Positions 50,301 to 63,150 are shown, numbered from the stretch's first letter. The stretch is 64,000 bases of DNA from Phycomyces blakesleeanus NRRL 1555(-) (GCF_001638985.1 NW_017265153.1:105087-169086), one strand, 5' to 3'. A program made the numbers and translations. The notes: generated from the letters alone by a model not told the origin.

Positions 50301-53300
50301 CAAGGATCTGATTTCAAATCAAGGTTACGGGTACACACTTTTCTCTCTGTCTTTACATGCTTTCTTTCGTATTGGCCTAGTGTGTTTACGATCCGGCTAC
50401 ACAATGAAAATTTTGTTTTCCTTCCAGTGCGACAGGTATATACATCTAGTTCGGCCTTTAGTTACTGTTGGCTTTATTTCTCTACTGGCTTCACAGTCCA
50501 AGCCAGCCACCATGGATCCTATATCCGTCCAGTGTTACAAGTATACACTTCTCTTTGGGATTTTACTTACTGTCGGTTTTAATTTTTTACTGTCCTTAAA
50601 GTCAAGGCCAACGACCAATCATCTGATATCCGCCTAGAATTACAGATTTAAAAATGTTATTGGGCCGTTACTTATAATTGTTTTTGTTTCTCTAGTGTCC
50701 TTGCAGTCAAGGGTAACGAGCAAGAACCCGGTCTCCATATTGGGATATAGTGTTACACATCTCTTTGATTTTTGACTTGCTGCAAGCTGTATTTTTTCTC
50801 GTGACTTTACAGTCAAATTCAACGCTCAAGGATCCAGTTTCCATCAAGTTTTACAGGTATACAAATCTGACAAGTGCTTTTATTTAATGTGTCTTTTTTT
50901 TGTCAAGTGCCTTTACTGTCTATGCCAATGATTCCGAATCCGAGCCCTATCCAGAGTGACAGGTATACAAATATGTTTGCGTCTTTACTAACTTTTAGTT
51001 TTATATGTCTAGTGCCTATACGGTTTAGGCCGAAGAACTAGGACTTGATATTCATCCAGACTTGCAGATATATATTTTTTGTTGGGCCGTTGATTATTGG
51101 CTTTTTTTATCCGTCTATTGTTTTTACTGTCAAGGGCAACCATCAAGGATCCGATCTCCATCCAGTATGACAGGTATACACTTTTCTTTGGGTTTCTACT
51201 TATCGCTTGTTTTTTTTTGTCTAGTGTTTTCACCGCCCAGGTCGAAGAACAAGGATTTCTTCTTCATCCACGGTTACAGGTATACAATTCTCTTTTAGCC
51301 TTTGCATAACGCTCGTTTGATTTTTCTAATTTCATTAATGTCTATGCTAAATAATAAGCATCTACTCTCCATCTAAGGCCATAGGTTTAAAAAATATTTT
51401 TAAGTATTATTTTACTATTTATTAATTAATTAATTATTATTTTTTAATTTTACACAGCCAAGGCCAATCGATCCAGGTTTACTGTCCTCTAGGGTAACAA
51501 GTATATGTACATACCTGATCGTTTACTTACTGCTTGTTGTTTCGAGTAATTTTTATTTAGTCAAACTGAATTACCAAAGTTTTACTATCTACCTAGTGCC
51601 CGAGGTATACAGGTCTCATTTAGTACTCACGTATCACTTATTATTCTGTCTAGCGTTTTTATAGTTTAAGCCAGCAATTGGATTTTTAATCTCCATTAAG
51701 GATTAAAGGTATACATGACTATGTGAACCTTTACTTACTAGCTATTATATCTTCTAGTCTTTTTACAGGAAAGGCCCACAATTAATATGAGTTGTCTATC
51801 CGGGGGGGACAGGTATACAAATCCGCCAAAAAATCTACTTACTATATATTTGCATAATGTTTTTACAGCCGAAGCCAACGATCAAAGCTTTGATATTCTT
51901 TTGGGCTCACAGGTATAAAAGTCTCTTTGACTTTTTAGGTACTATCAGTTGTTTTGTTCTAGCCCTTTCTTCTCTGTAGCAAGCGTTCAATGCTCAGCTC
52001 TACATCAAAGGTCGCAGGTATACAAGAATCTTTAAGCAATTTACTAAAAATTAGATTTTCCTAGCGTTTACATAGTCAAGGTGAAATGATCATGTTCTTT
52101 CTATCCGTTCAAGGTTCTAGGTACACACGCACATTTTAGCATTTATTCTTCACTGGTTGAATATTTTTAATCTTTGACAGCCCATGCCGAGAATCAAGGT
52201 TGCACTTCAAAAAATAGGGTTAAGGTATACATGCCTTTTTAAGCATCTACTTACTACTAGTTGCTTTATTCAGACTTTATACAGTCGAGACCAAAGATCA
52301 AGAGCCCGATTTCCGCATATATTTACAGGGATACAAATGGCTTTCTTTACCCATTAACATATTGCTAGCTGTTTGAAGCAGTCTTTTTACAGTTCAATTC
52401 AACAGTCAAGGTTCAAATCCCCGTCAAAAATCACTGATATACTGCCACTTTTTAGTATTTACTTACTGCCAATTGTGTTTCTTTAGTCTACTCGCAGAAA
52501 AGGCCAACAATCAAGATGCCACTCTCCTTCTTGGATGTTAGGTATACCAGTATCTTTGGGTATTTACCTATTACCAGCTTTAGTTCGGTAGTCTTTTCAC
52601 AATTGAGACCAACACCCAAGATTCCATAGTTCATTCAGGGTTACTGGTATATATACCTCTTTGAGCATTTGCTTGGTGTCTGCTATATTTGTCTAGTCTT
52701 TTCATAGTCAAGGCTACTAATTGAGATTCCGCTGCTCATCTGGGGTAAAAGGTATATATGCTTTTTTTTAAATAGTTAATCATTGCTTGTTGAAATTGTC
52801 TAATAATTTTACAGTCAATGCTGATGATCAAGTTTCTGTTATTCGTCGAGGTAACAGCCGTACACCCTCCTTTGAATATCTTTCTGTCATCCATCATATT
52901 TATCTAGACATACCATAGTCCACACCAAGGTTCAAGATTTTAGTCTCCACCCAGGTTCACAGATATTCAAGTATAATTGCCCTTTTAGGACTGCCGGTTG
53001 CTATTGCATATTGCTTTTAATATATAGGTCAAGGGATAAATTTCCTACTCTCAACCATGAGCTACAGGTATCGCCGTTTATTTTGAACATTTATTTATTA
53101 TCGATTATATTTGATTAGTATTTTAAATCCGAGTCCAACGATCAAGCTTCAGCTTTCCGGGAAGGGTTGAAGATATCCATGTATCTTTGATTTTTTTTAA
53201 TATCAACTGAATTTCTCTGGCGTTTGCACATTCAAGTCCATTGATCAAGTCTTTGGTCATTATCAAGTTTCCACTCAACATTATTAGGTAAAGGTATATA

Positions 53301-54053
53301 AGATTCTTAGATTACTTTTTTACAGCCAATGACATTTATCAAGCGTTTTTAGAGTCCTGGTCAACGATCAAGATCCTGCTATTAATTCAACGTCTTAGAT
53401 ATATAAGTGTATTTAAATATTACTTTACTACTGATTCTATCTATTTAATCTTTTTTTTCGTTTTCTTTTTTACATTCTATGCTAGCCCTCACGGCTCTAG
53501 TCTCCATCAAGGCTTATAGACATACAAGGTTTTTTTTTATTGGAATATGTTCTTACTATCAGTTTTAATTTTTCTAGTAATTTCACAGTTCATACCAACG
53601 ATTAGGCGTCCGATTTCCATCCAGGGCTACAGACATACATCTTTATTACACCATTTACTTACAGCCTGTTTTATATGTCCAGAATCTTCACAGCTCATGT
53701 CAACAGTCACGGTTTTGACCTACATCTCCAACCATAGGTATATATATATTTCCGAGAATTTACTTACTATTAGGTGTATTTTTCTAGTGTTTTCATAGTA
53801 AAGACCAACGATTAATATTCCGACATTTTCCTACAGTCATAGACATACAAGTCTCTTTGAGCCTTTAGTTACTTTAAGCTGTATATTCCCATACTTTTTA
53901 CGGCAAAGACCAGCGATCAAGGTTTCACTCTCCATAAAAATCCTCAGGTATACAAAGCTCTTTAAATATTTTCTTACTATCAATTAGATTATTCTAGTGT
54001 TTACACAGTCAAAGCCAAACTATAAAGCCTCTGTTGCCCGTCCAAGTTCTCCA

Positions 54054-54091
<38 letters not shown>

Positions 54092-55560
54092 AGCATCTAC
54101 TTACTGGTTGTTGTTTTTAGTTATCTTGACATAGTCAAAACCAACGATTAAGGTTTCACCATACATCCAGGGTATGAGATACACATGTCTCGTTTAGTAT
54201 TTAGCTATCAACTATTATTTTGTCTAACTTTTTTATATATATATTTTAAGCCAACGATCAAGTTTTGAGTATTTATTCATGATCACAGGTATATATTTCT
54301 TTTTGAACATATACTTATTGTTGGCTTTCTTTTTTTAGTCTATTTACCACCAGGGCGAACGATCAATATTCCGCTGCCCATTTTGGGCTATATGTATACA
54401 TGACTCTTTAAGCAGTTAATACCTGTCGCTTTTATTTGTCTAGTCTTTTAATCGCCAAGTCCAAAATTTATGGCTCTGCTCTACATCATGGGCCGTAGGT
54501 ATACAAGTCTCTTTGTGAATCTATTCACTGATGGTTATAAATACTTATAATTTCACAGTTGGTGTCAAAGATCATTGTTTAACTCTTATTCATATGTTAC
54601 AGGTATAGACTGTTTAGGTGCCCTTGTTTCTTTGAATGATGCTTGTATTTGCTTAATTTTTTTCTCTTCGTAGTTTAGGTCAATTATCATGGCTCTATTC
54701 TTTATTAAGGATTAAAGACATAGGAGGAGTTTTTAAAATTTTCTCACTGAAAATTGTATTAACTAATTTTTTACAGCCGATACCAGGTATCAGTATTCTA
54801 CTCCATTGTGGGCCACAGCTATATTCGTCTTTTTTAATTTTATTTTTTTACTATTTCGACAGCAAAATCCAACGCTAAAAAACTCAGTCTCTATCAAGGG
54901 TTACAGGTATACCAGTTTTCTTCGAATATATTACTACAAATTATTTTTGTATATTATTTTAAACAAACAAGCCCAACGATCAAGATTTCGGGCTCGAGTA
55001 TCATATGCCTGCATATGGATTCGTTTCAATAACTACTTTATGCTGTTTCTATAGGACCTTACAGGCATATTAAATGCTAAACATTGAAACTTTAGTTTTA
55101 GGTATGGATTCTAGGTATACGACAATTTTGGACCACTCAGTACTACTTGTTTTATATAAGAAGTATATGTGTAGTTGAAACCAAATAATTATCATTAAAA
55201 TAATTTGAGCTGGTTAAAGATATAAAAGGCTTTTGAGAAATTCACCGATACTTATATCTTTTTTATGTATTTGATATCAAGGATCAAGTAACAAATTTGT
55301 GCTCCCCGTCATTGTTTAAAGGTATACAAGTATTTTTTAAAAATTTTCTTTTATTAATGTTTTCATTTCAGTAGTGTATTTCCAATTGATTTAAAGGATC
55401 AAGTTTTTGCCTCCATTATAGACTAAACGTATACAGTGCTATTTGAAAATTTAAATAACATAATTTTCTTTCAGCTAGTACTCACTCAAGACAAGGATCA
55501 GAGTTCCACGTTTCCTCATAGGATAGAAGTGAACAAGACTCTCTGATCATTTAACTACTG
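47330..55560 (+). repeat. Giant tandem array, ~106-bp unit, about 75 copies
   Basis: The word (T/A)(C/T)AG-GTATA recurs at steps of 104-108 bp. Measured positions: 47435, 47541, 47646, 47878, 47986, 48092, 48326, 48432, 48538, 48748, 48854, 49066, 49595, 49701, 49806, 49910, 50225, 50331, 50857, 50963, 51173 and 51280. Two steps are about 20 bp longer because of an internal duplication (47646 to 47772 and 48092 to 48219). Three subfamilies succeed each other: 47.4-48.3 kb (ACTC(G)ATGAGCAGTTACTC), 48.3-49.8 kb (CGTTATGCGCATATACTC) and 49.9-55.5 kb (most diverged, TTTACTTACTG). Each unit carries, in order, GTATA(C/A), a (A)CTTACT/ACTCACT word, a pyrimidine tract with CTAG, an (A)CAG, a CAAGG(C)-AACGATCAAGG-like block, and TACAG/TATAG. 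No stable reading frame crosses units. Confidence 0.9.
54055..54090 (+). repeat. (TA)n microsatellite inside the array
   Basis: About 18 TA dinucleotides, apparently grown from the GTATA motif of one array unit. Confidence 0.85.
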
Positions 55561-56280
55561 CCTCTTTTAACTACAACTTGGCCTTACCGTACTCACATTT
55601 GCTACTTATCCTCTGGCTGCAAGGAATCACATAACACTAGCATAACGTTATTACTGCTCATCATCTATCCCAATTAACAACATTAGCAACTCGGCATACT
55701 TTAGCTTATTTGTTAGTTTCGGGTGTGTTTAATTCAGCGACTAGATTATCCACTGTATTGTATATCGCAGACCTTTGGATATATCCTCTCAGTATCCTCC
55801 TCATGCTAATATGAGCCATGAAACTGATCCCACTCAAGCTCTAATATTCAATCATTATAGCTATCACCATCACTTTTGAAGCTCTAGTATCTAAATCAAT
55901 AGCGTATTAATAGTTGAAGGTCAGCTATATATACGTATATGGCTACTAACGAGGCTATCTTCGTCGTCCTCGTGGCCACCCAGGGAATATTCCCCTGAAC
56001 TAGACACCTTATTCGTTATTTATTTAACCTAATAAATCATACATACGCTCAATCAGCGTAGCCAATGCCACACTGGATATCCATATCGAGCGGCCACTTC
56101 CAACTTATTCTTGATATTGAATTTGTTCTTAATCATATAGCAGTTCCATCTACATTAGACATTACAATATTCGAAGCTAAATCAGCTTTGGCTATTCTCT
56201 AGCCTTTTCGCCTTTCAATACATTACCTCCAATACATATTAAAAAAAAATATTATGAATGGTTTCATTCTCTGTGCAAAC
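55561..56280. other. Unassigned sequence after the array
   Basis: No array periodicity and no gene recognised. It is less repetitive than its surroundings, with a short GC-richer patch near 55945-56000. Confidence 0.45.
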
Positions 56281-56640
56281 TTTGATATCTTTGTGTTGGT
56301 GTTGGTATGCCCAAAAAAAGATTTGAATGTGGTAGTTGGCGGTGTCAATCTTGATAGCATTGTGATGTTGTTGGTACGTGTCAAAAAAAGAAAAAGAAAA
56401 TAAATATGTTAAGGTTTCTGGTGTCTGTTTTGGTAGCGTTGTGAAGTTGGTGTCGATTCCAGTAGATTTGTAGTCAATTTAGGCATGGGGGTTTGACTGA
56501 GGATTCCCGAAAGGGATGAGGTAGGTAAAAAAAAATTTCAATGCATCGTTAAAAAGAATTTTTTTTTTATTCTGTTGTGGCTCAGTGAAGGTGATTTTTG
56601 ATAGACAGTCCTCTCTAAAAAGTAAATATTTCATTATTAC
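56281..56640 (+). repeat. Old relative of the 74-bp-repeat element
   Basis: Three degenerate units share the pattern TTG(G/T)TA-GC(A/G)TTGTGA(A/T)GTTG followed by AAAAAAAG. The downstream block matches the end of the element at 61.5-61.7 kb: TTCAA-GCATCGTTAAAAAG, a T run, CAG-TGAAGG and ACAGTCCTCTCT. This marks an older, shorter insertion of the same family. Confidence 0.6.
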
Positions 56641-57300
56641 TTTTATTTCAATACGTTATACTATTCTACACTATAATATAATATATCACTCTATAGGTTT
56701 AAGTATAGGTTGAACAAAAACAAGGAAGAAATACTGACGGGATCGTTGTAGAAAAGGTGCCCTAATCAAAAGAGGTGATGTATCAAAAAAAGGGAAGAAC
56801 GGATATGGATACTGTGAACGTGTGTGTGGTTGTTGGTGGCCGCCTCTCCTCGGAGAATGAATTTGAAGAAGAAAGGAGAACGAAGTGTAGATGAGAGGAG
56901 CGAGAGGAAGAAGCAGAGGAGGCCATATATGAAGTTTAATGAAGATGAATGAAGTATCTCTTTTTACCACATTAAAAACACTTTTCCCATTTTATTATGC
57001 TGACAACTGATTCTCATCCCCATACGCCTAGTCAAATAAATATTATTTGACTCATCCTAACTATTGGAGTGCACATCTATTGTCTCGAGAACGTATCCTC
57101 TTGAAGTAGTTTACTGTCCATCGTTACCACACCTCCATTAAGAATATAAAACCTGTGCTAGATAGTAACCCGGGTGTAAAGACTTTCCAACTTGAATGGC
57201 CCTCCTCGCAGTAGTATTGTAATGAGTTACAATACCTCTTACAAGTACCCTATGTGTTAATACAAGACGCTAAAAGAGGGATTGTGATAAATCCCAAATG
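56641..57300. other. Intergenic sequence
   Basis: The minus-strand frame at 56686-56970 (94 codons) has no recognisable domain. No gene is supported. Confidence 0.4.
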
Positions 57301-57524
57301 AAGAAAGAGGGGGTGTTAGGGAGTTTGTCTACGTCACAATTATTGTTACCATTGGCATGATGGTCGAAACCGAACCCACCACTCCCTACGTTTCAATATC
57401 AACAAGAACGCAAACCTCAAAGTGTAGATTAAATAGTAATATTAATCATGAATAACAGATACAACGCTTCTGGGAATATCATCCTGCACACACATACAAA
57501 CCAATTTACTCTATAACATAAACA
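57301..57524 (+). mobile_element. Possible retrotransposon 3' end: purine tract plus LTR start
   Basis: A purine tract (AAGAAAGAGGGGG, 57301-57313) is followed directly by TGTTAGGGAGTTTG, the arrangement seen at a polypurine tract and 3' LTR. A CA end (CATAAACA) lies near 57524. No second LTR copy or coding remnant was found, so this is weak. Confidence 0.25.
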
Positions 57525-59198
57525 GGTATTGCTGAATTTGATATCTTATATTACATATATTACCATTGTATTGTATTTTATTTTGCTTTGTTTTAATAAT
57601 ATTACTAAACCGTTGATGCAGAATAATTGCCCATAAAACATGTTTGAGCAAGTCTCAAGCACACAGAACAACTTACCTAGTCCCAGTGCTCAGCATCCAG
57701 TTCAGCCCCTTTGATCCTCCCCTGTATCAAATATATGATTTTTTTACGTATATAAAACATGACCGCGGACGGTTAAACGACACCAATGTGAAATATGAAT
57801 GACTCACTATTGATTTAACCTGTGGAATCTGGCAAGCTATTTACCTCAATAGCCGGAACCAAACATTTCTCAAATCGGCATTGGTACTACACCCAAGTTA
57901 CATGCTAAAAACGGTTCCGTTCATATCCTTCAACAATAGATCCTGTCAAGAGTGATCCGTGCACATATTTAATATCAGATATATCAGCTATTATGCACCC
58001 ATACACTCTCTCTCTGGATAAACCTGAAAATATTTGTAGTAAATCTACATTTTATTGGTATTACTGTGTATCTTGGTCCCATGACCCAATCCTACTCAAG
58101 ATTTTCATTTTTCTTCTACACTGATAATGTATTGCCTAGCTTTGTTAGTTTACCTTACTCTTCTTGTATTCACAGAGGGTTTATTTCATTCCTTCAAACC
58201 GCTTAACTTATCCAGATAGTTTATTATATTAAAAGACACCAGTCCCCAGTACACCTACACAATTTTTTTTATCTATTCGTCTCAACCGCAATGTCTCTGA
58301 TAATATTGGGCGTTGAGTGATTGTTCAGGTGCACTAAATCACACCAATGTTCAAATACGATTATATGCAATTTCAGACAACATTATCTCTTTATTATCGT
58401 CTTCTTTTTAGTAATCCACGGCCTATAAATTATTTGCTTAAATCTATAGAAGCTTAAAAGATCTTGAGATCTCGTTTGGATCTCTCTGATGTCAATCCCG
58501 TACGAAGAGCCAAATGTTTTTCTCTTGTGACATCACACAATCGCAGCTCCGTGATTTACTTTTCTAAGATTCATCGGAATTTCTAGAAACAAAAAGGAAG
58601 AAAAAATTGACATGTTATTGCTTGATAAAAGTAGTTGTGCGTATTCTTATTATATAAATATAACTTCTCTGTACATATACAATCCTTGTAATGTATAACG
58701 CCTTAACAAGCTATATATATTATTCAAAAATATAACAGTAAAATAAATAGATAGAGTCATTGAGAGTAAAAATAAAAGTGAAATCGTTTTCAGTCGGCAT
58801 TTATAATTTTTTTTTTTTTTCAAGAAATCAATAATTTACCAAAAAATAAAATTCATACAATTTTACTTTTTTCACCTTCTACTGATTGTATTTACATGCT
58901 TCTTAGTTCTATCGATAGCTAATAAAGAAGAGTAACAGAAAAGTGGTATTAGAGGCGCATTGTCGGTCTTTAGAATTTTTCGGAGTTTGAAGCATGCTAC
59001 GATTAGATGGCCGCCGGGATTTGTTCTAGTGGGCAGGTTGGTAGAAAATTAAAATGAATCGAATATTGCTGTCCAAGTAGAATATAATAACTATATATAT
59101 ATTAGAACAGGAGAAGAAATTGAATTAGTCTACAAAATAATGCATGTCTTTGCTCACATATTCTTCTATGTGACAAAATGATGTCGAAACAAAAAAAA
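57525..59198. other. Intergenic sequence
   Basis: AT-rich, no frame or RNA gene recognised. Short poly-T and poly-A runs only. Confidence 0.45.
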
Positions 59199-59323
59199 TT
59201 GGTGTAGACAGACTAAAAGTTCAAAAAAAAGTGCAAAAGAAGAACAAATTTTAAGTCATATCATTGGGCAAGAGTTTTAATTAATTTTGGTCTTTTTTTG
59301 AGCTTTTAGTCTGTCCACACCAA
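59199..59323. mobile_element. Small hairpin MITE, 125 bp
   Basis: The left end TTGGTGTAGACAGACTAAAAG (in two pieces with TTCAAAAAAAAG) is mirrored by the right end, whose complement reads TTGGTGTGGACAGACTAAAAG, then CTCAAAAAAAG. The arms are about 33 bp with few mismatches around a ~58-bp AT-rich loop. It has no coding capacity. A target duplication is not evident. Confidence 0.65.
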
Positions 59324-59879
59324 GTGATCAAACATCTACCTCTAATTCCGAAAAAAAAATGTGACTACTTCCATATACAATAAAAAAAATAAGAGGTAAA
59401 AATGCTATTGTCTTTAATAAATGCTTATTACAAAAAATATAAAAGTGGAAATATTAAATGATTTTTTTTACTGTTAACTTGGTATTTAAACTATGAAGCA
59501 ATCAAATCTATTGCTTTTTTTAGTTTCTATCACTTGCTTTACCTTGATTAATATAAAAGTCAGATTTTGAAAATTTTTATCTTACTTTATTTTATTGAGA
59601 GTCGCGACTGAAAATAATATGCTTGAATAAAGCAACAACTATTATAGCTTCTTTATTTAATACATTAATCATTTTGTATGATTAGTATAAAAATAAAACA
59701 TTTGTCAGAACTATAAAGATAATACTAATCTATTAATTGTTCTCACATAATGCATGGAATAATTAATCATTCAAAGATATAATCTTACTAAAATATAAAT
59801 CTTTACCAATTTTTTTTTTAAAAAAAATTAAAAGATTCTATCATGATATATAAAACTAAAAAAAAACCCAAACATATAC

Positions 59880-59946
59880 TCTATTGAGAATTGAACGCCG
59901 GACCTTGCTTGAAGTAGTAACAGCGCTAACCACTTAACCTAAATAT
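59880..59946 (-). pseudogene. Degenerate tRNA-like sequence
   Basis: On the minus strand, GGTTAAGTGGTTAGCGC resembles a D arm/A box. GCAAGGTC-CGGCGTTCAATTCTC resembles the variable and T-arm/B box region. A proper acceptor stem and anticodon stem cannot be paired, so this is a tRNA relic or the head of a SINE, not a working tRNA. The identity of the parent tRNA is not clear. Confidence 0.35.
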
Positions 59947-60139
59947 AAGTAAGGTTAAACAAAAATAAAAATGTATATCTCCGACACAAATGTTGGTGCT
60001 TGCAAAATATGACATGGTTACTCTATTGCTCTGTCTAATGGTTTTCATGATATGTCTTTGATGTCACCGTACTTTTATAATATATATTATATTAGTAGCT
60101 AATTTAGTTGAAAAATTAAAATATTACAATAAGCCCAAT

Positions 60140-61690
60140 ATATGTTTCTTTTTTTTTTTTTAAAATATAGGTTTGAGGATTATGTTGTGCATCTATAAAG
60201 AGAGATTACTATGGCAGGACTTTGTGTTAGACAATGGCTGTTTGGTCTAGAACTGGATATTTAAAGATATACTAAAAGTAAGAATTTTTAAAAATTATGT
60301 GTGATAGGATGGGGTCATTTTCATTGAAGAAGGTGTTGAAGGTATAAGTATATAGATATCATGTGCATGCGAAAGTAAAAAGACAGTTCTGAGAATAGTA
60401 GTATATGTCACTTCAGATATAAAAGAATAGAGTATATGGGTTCCGAGTGCTGAAGTTTGATTATATGGTTATTATTTTTATTTTTATTTTTCAGTAGTGA
60501 TAAAATAAGAAAGATAGTATGATTGGTATTGTCGACTTTGAAAGTGGTGCGAAGTTGTTGTTGGTACAGGGTTGAAAAAAGAAAACAATAGAGTGGCGAT
60601 GACTGTCGCCTTTGAGAGCAGTGCGAAGTTGTTGTTAGTACAGGGTTGAAAAAAGAAAACAATAGAGTGGCGATGACTGTCGCCTTTGAACGCAGTGCGA
60701 AGTTGTTGTTAGTACAGGGTTGAAAAAAGAAAACAATAGAGTGGCGATGACTGTCGCCTTTGAGAGCAGTGCGAAGTTGTTGTTAGTACAGGGTTGAAAA
60801 AAGAAAACAATAGAGTGGCAATGACTGTCGCCTTTGAGAGCAGTGCGAAGTTGTTGTTAGTACAGGGTTGAAAAAAGAAAACAATAGAGTGGCGATGACT
60901 GTCGCCTTTGAGAGCAGTGCGAAGTTGTTGTTAGTACAGGGTTGAAAAAAGAAAACAATAGAGTGGCGATGACTGTCGCCTTTGAGAGCAGTGCGAAGTT
61001 GTTGTTAGTACAGGGTTGAAAAAAGAAAACAATAGAGTGGCAATGACTGTCGCCTTTGAGAGCAGTGCGAAGTTGTTGTTAGTACAGGGTTGAAAAAAGA
61101 AAACAATAGAGTGGCGATGACTGTCGCCTTTGAGAGCAGTGCGAAGTTGTTGTTAGTACAGGGTTGAAAAAAGAAAACAATAGAGTGGCGATGACTGTCG
61201 CCTTTGAGAGCAGTGCGAAGTTGTTGTTAGTACAGGGTTGAAAAAAGAAAACAATAGAGTGGCGATGACTGTCGCCTTTGAACGCAGTGCGAAGTTGTTG
61301 TTAGTACAGGGTTGAAAAAAAGAAAACAATAGAGTGGCGATGACTGCCGACTTTGAGAGCAGTGCGAAGTTTATAGGGACACGAAGGCTTGACCAAGGGC
61401 TTATTTTTTGTTAGAGTCGCATATACAGTGAACAGTCGTCAAAAATATAAAATAAAGAGTATTTCATTTTTTATTTTATTTTTCAAAAGAGTGCGCTTCC
61501 TTTTCGTATTGCGTCGCTTTCGGTCCACTTTGAGTTGCAATACAATATGAATGACGATCCCCAACAGGAATGAAGATCCTCGACTGGGATGGCGGAATGT
61601 CGAAAGAAGATTCAAGCCATCGTTAAAAAGATTTTTTTTTGTTTTGGTTACAGCACAGTGAAGGGTTTTGAATACACAGTCCTCTCTCAA
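60140..61690 (+). mobile_element. Dispersed element with internal 74-bp tandem repeats, copy 1
   Basis: A unique 5' part (60140-60515) leads into about 11-12 copies of a 74-bp unit. Each unit starts GAGTGGCGATGACTGTCGCC and continues with GCAGTGCGAAGTTG, TTGTTAGTACAGGG and an A-rich end. Unit starts: 60591, 60665, 60739, 60813, 60887, 60961, 61035, 61109, 61183, 61257 and 61332. A 3' part (to about 61690) ends with CATCGTTAAAAAG, a T run and ACAGTCCTCTCT. No protein is encoded. The unit copies are nearly identical, so the array is young. Confidence 0.85.
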
Positions 61691-62834
61691 CGATTGTAAG
61701 TGAGTACCATACGGTCTTTAAACCTTCGTATGGGTAACAGTATCCCTGTCAATGGACCCTGCTATGATTCTTTCACTTGTGGGTACACAAAGGGTGTCTG
61801 CACCACCGATCAGTAATACCAGTTTACAAAAAAGTGCGTGCTGTCCGAATTGTCGATTAGAACCCTTAGTTTGTAAAAAGATATAAAAAGAAATAGACAA
61901 TATCGTATATATTGTACCAGTGCAGCCAATTGACTGGTAGACAGATCCCCAAGTGTGTGCGTGTGTATTAAAGAGGGAAAAAAGGTAGGTGTAAGAGCTC
62001 ATCTGAAATATACTAACAGATTATATATATATAGTCCTAGAGTAACTTTTAGTATATGAACACAATTCATTTTAAAATAACTTGATAATATATAGATATA
62101 TATCAACTTGGATTAGACTTATAAATAAAAAGAAAATAAGAGATAAAGCGAATTAAAGGAAGTAGAGTGTTAATTGATCCATAAATATCCAGTGGATCAA
62201 ACTGTTATAAAGATGTATTAAACCCCATATTGTTGCTTATAGCTCGGATCGGATTTAATTTTAATCAAAATCTTTTGCAGCCGAAATATATATATTCTTG
62301 CACAGAACTATTTAATAAACTGCTTGAGAAGTATATGGTACAAGCCAAAGATATCTATTTGTTTAAGTTGCTGTTTAAATAGTTTTAAATAAGAGTATAT
62401 TTGAAAAATTGAATAGGAAATAAATGATACAAGCTATAGACATATTTCAGTCGAGTTACTATTTAAAAAATCGCAAAGAAATATATAATTATTGAATATA
62501 ATAGTACCAGCCTTTTTCATTATTAAAATAAAGCCTTTTGGAATTAGATAAAAATAAGATATTGGAATTCATTATATATACTAATATATTAATATGAAAT
62601 ATCAAAAGGCTTGATTATTTGCACGAACAAAGATATAAACCAAAAAACACAAGCTATTAGTTAACTGTAGAGTATCGTGTATAAAGTATCAAAGTGCTTT
62701 GCTTTCTATTTTTGGTTGGTTTATTTTGATTTTCATATGATTCTATACTTTTTTTAGACAAAACAAACAAACTTACTTGGGCGGTTACCCAGGCTTTTTT
62801 TTTACGATAAACCTGTTATTTCATGCATGACCAT
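61691..62834. other. AT-rich spacer between element copies
   Basis: Very AT-rich, no gene recognised. The minus-strand frame at 61718-62002 has no recognisable domain. Confidence 0.5.
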
Positions 62835-62917
62835 CGCATCCGCACTACGGATGCGTTATTGGAATCGCATCCGCACTACGGATGCGTTATTAGAATCGCA
62901 TCCGCACTACGGATGCG
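62835..62917 (+). repeat. Three tandem perfect hairpins, 31-bp spacing
   Basis: Three identical dyads lie at 62835-62855, 62866-62886 and 62897-62917. Each has stem CGCATCCG, loop CACTA and stem CGGATGCG (8 bp perfect). Spacers are TTATTGGAAT and TTATTAGAAT. The stems are GC-rich in AT-rich DNA. Confidence 0.95.
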
Positions 62918-63150
62918 AAAACTTTATCTTTACCTTATTACTTTAGAGAAACCTTTGGATTACCAAATGCATTACCTCAAAACTATAAATGATTATAGTT
63001 TTTGCGATTTGTTAGAAAATAAACTTTTCCTCTCCCATATGACCACTGGTTATGGCACCCCCCACCCACAACGCCCCCTTTTCTCTCACACCTCAACTAC
63101 AGACACAAATATGCCTCGGCTGCATACACACACTTTAAATATATCTACCT

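Noticed and set aside
59880..59946. Functional tRNA gene on the minus strand
   Set aside because: A- and B-box-like words are present, but acceptor and anticodon stems do not pair, so only a relic is annotated.
62835..62917. CRISPR-like array
   Set aside because: Three identical dyads with 10-bp spacers that are nearly the same; the host is a eukaryote and there are no unique spacers or cas genes.
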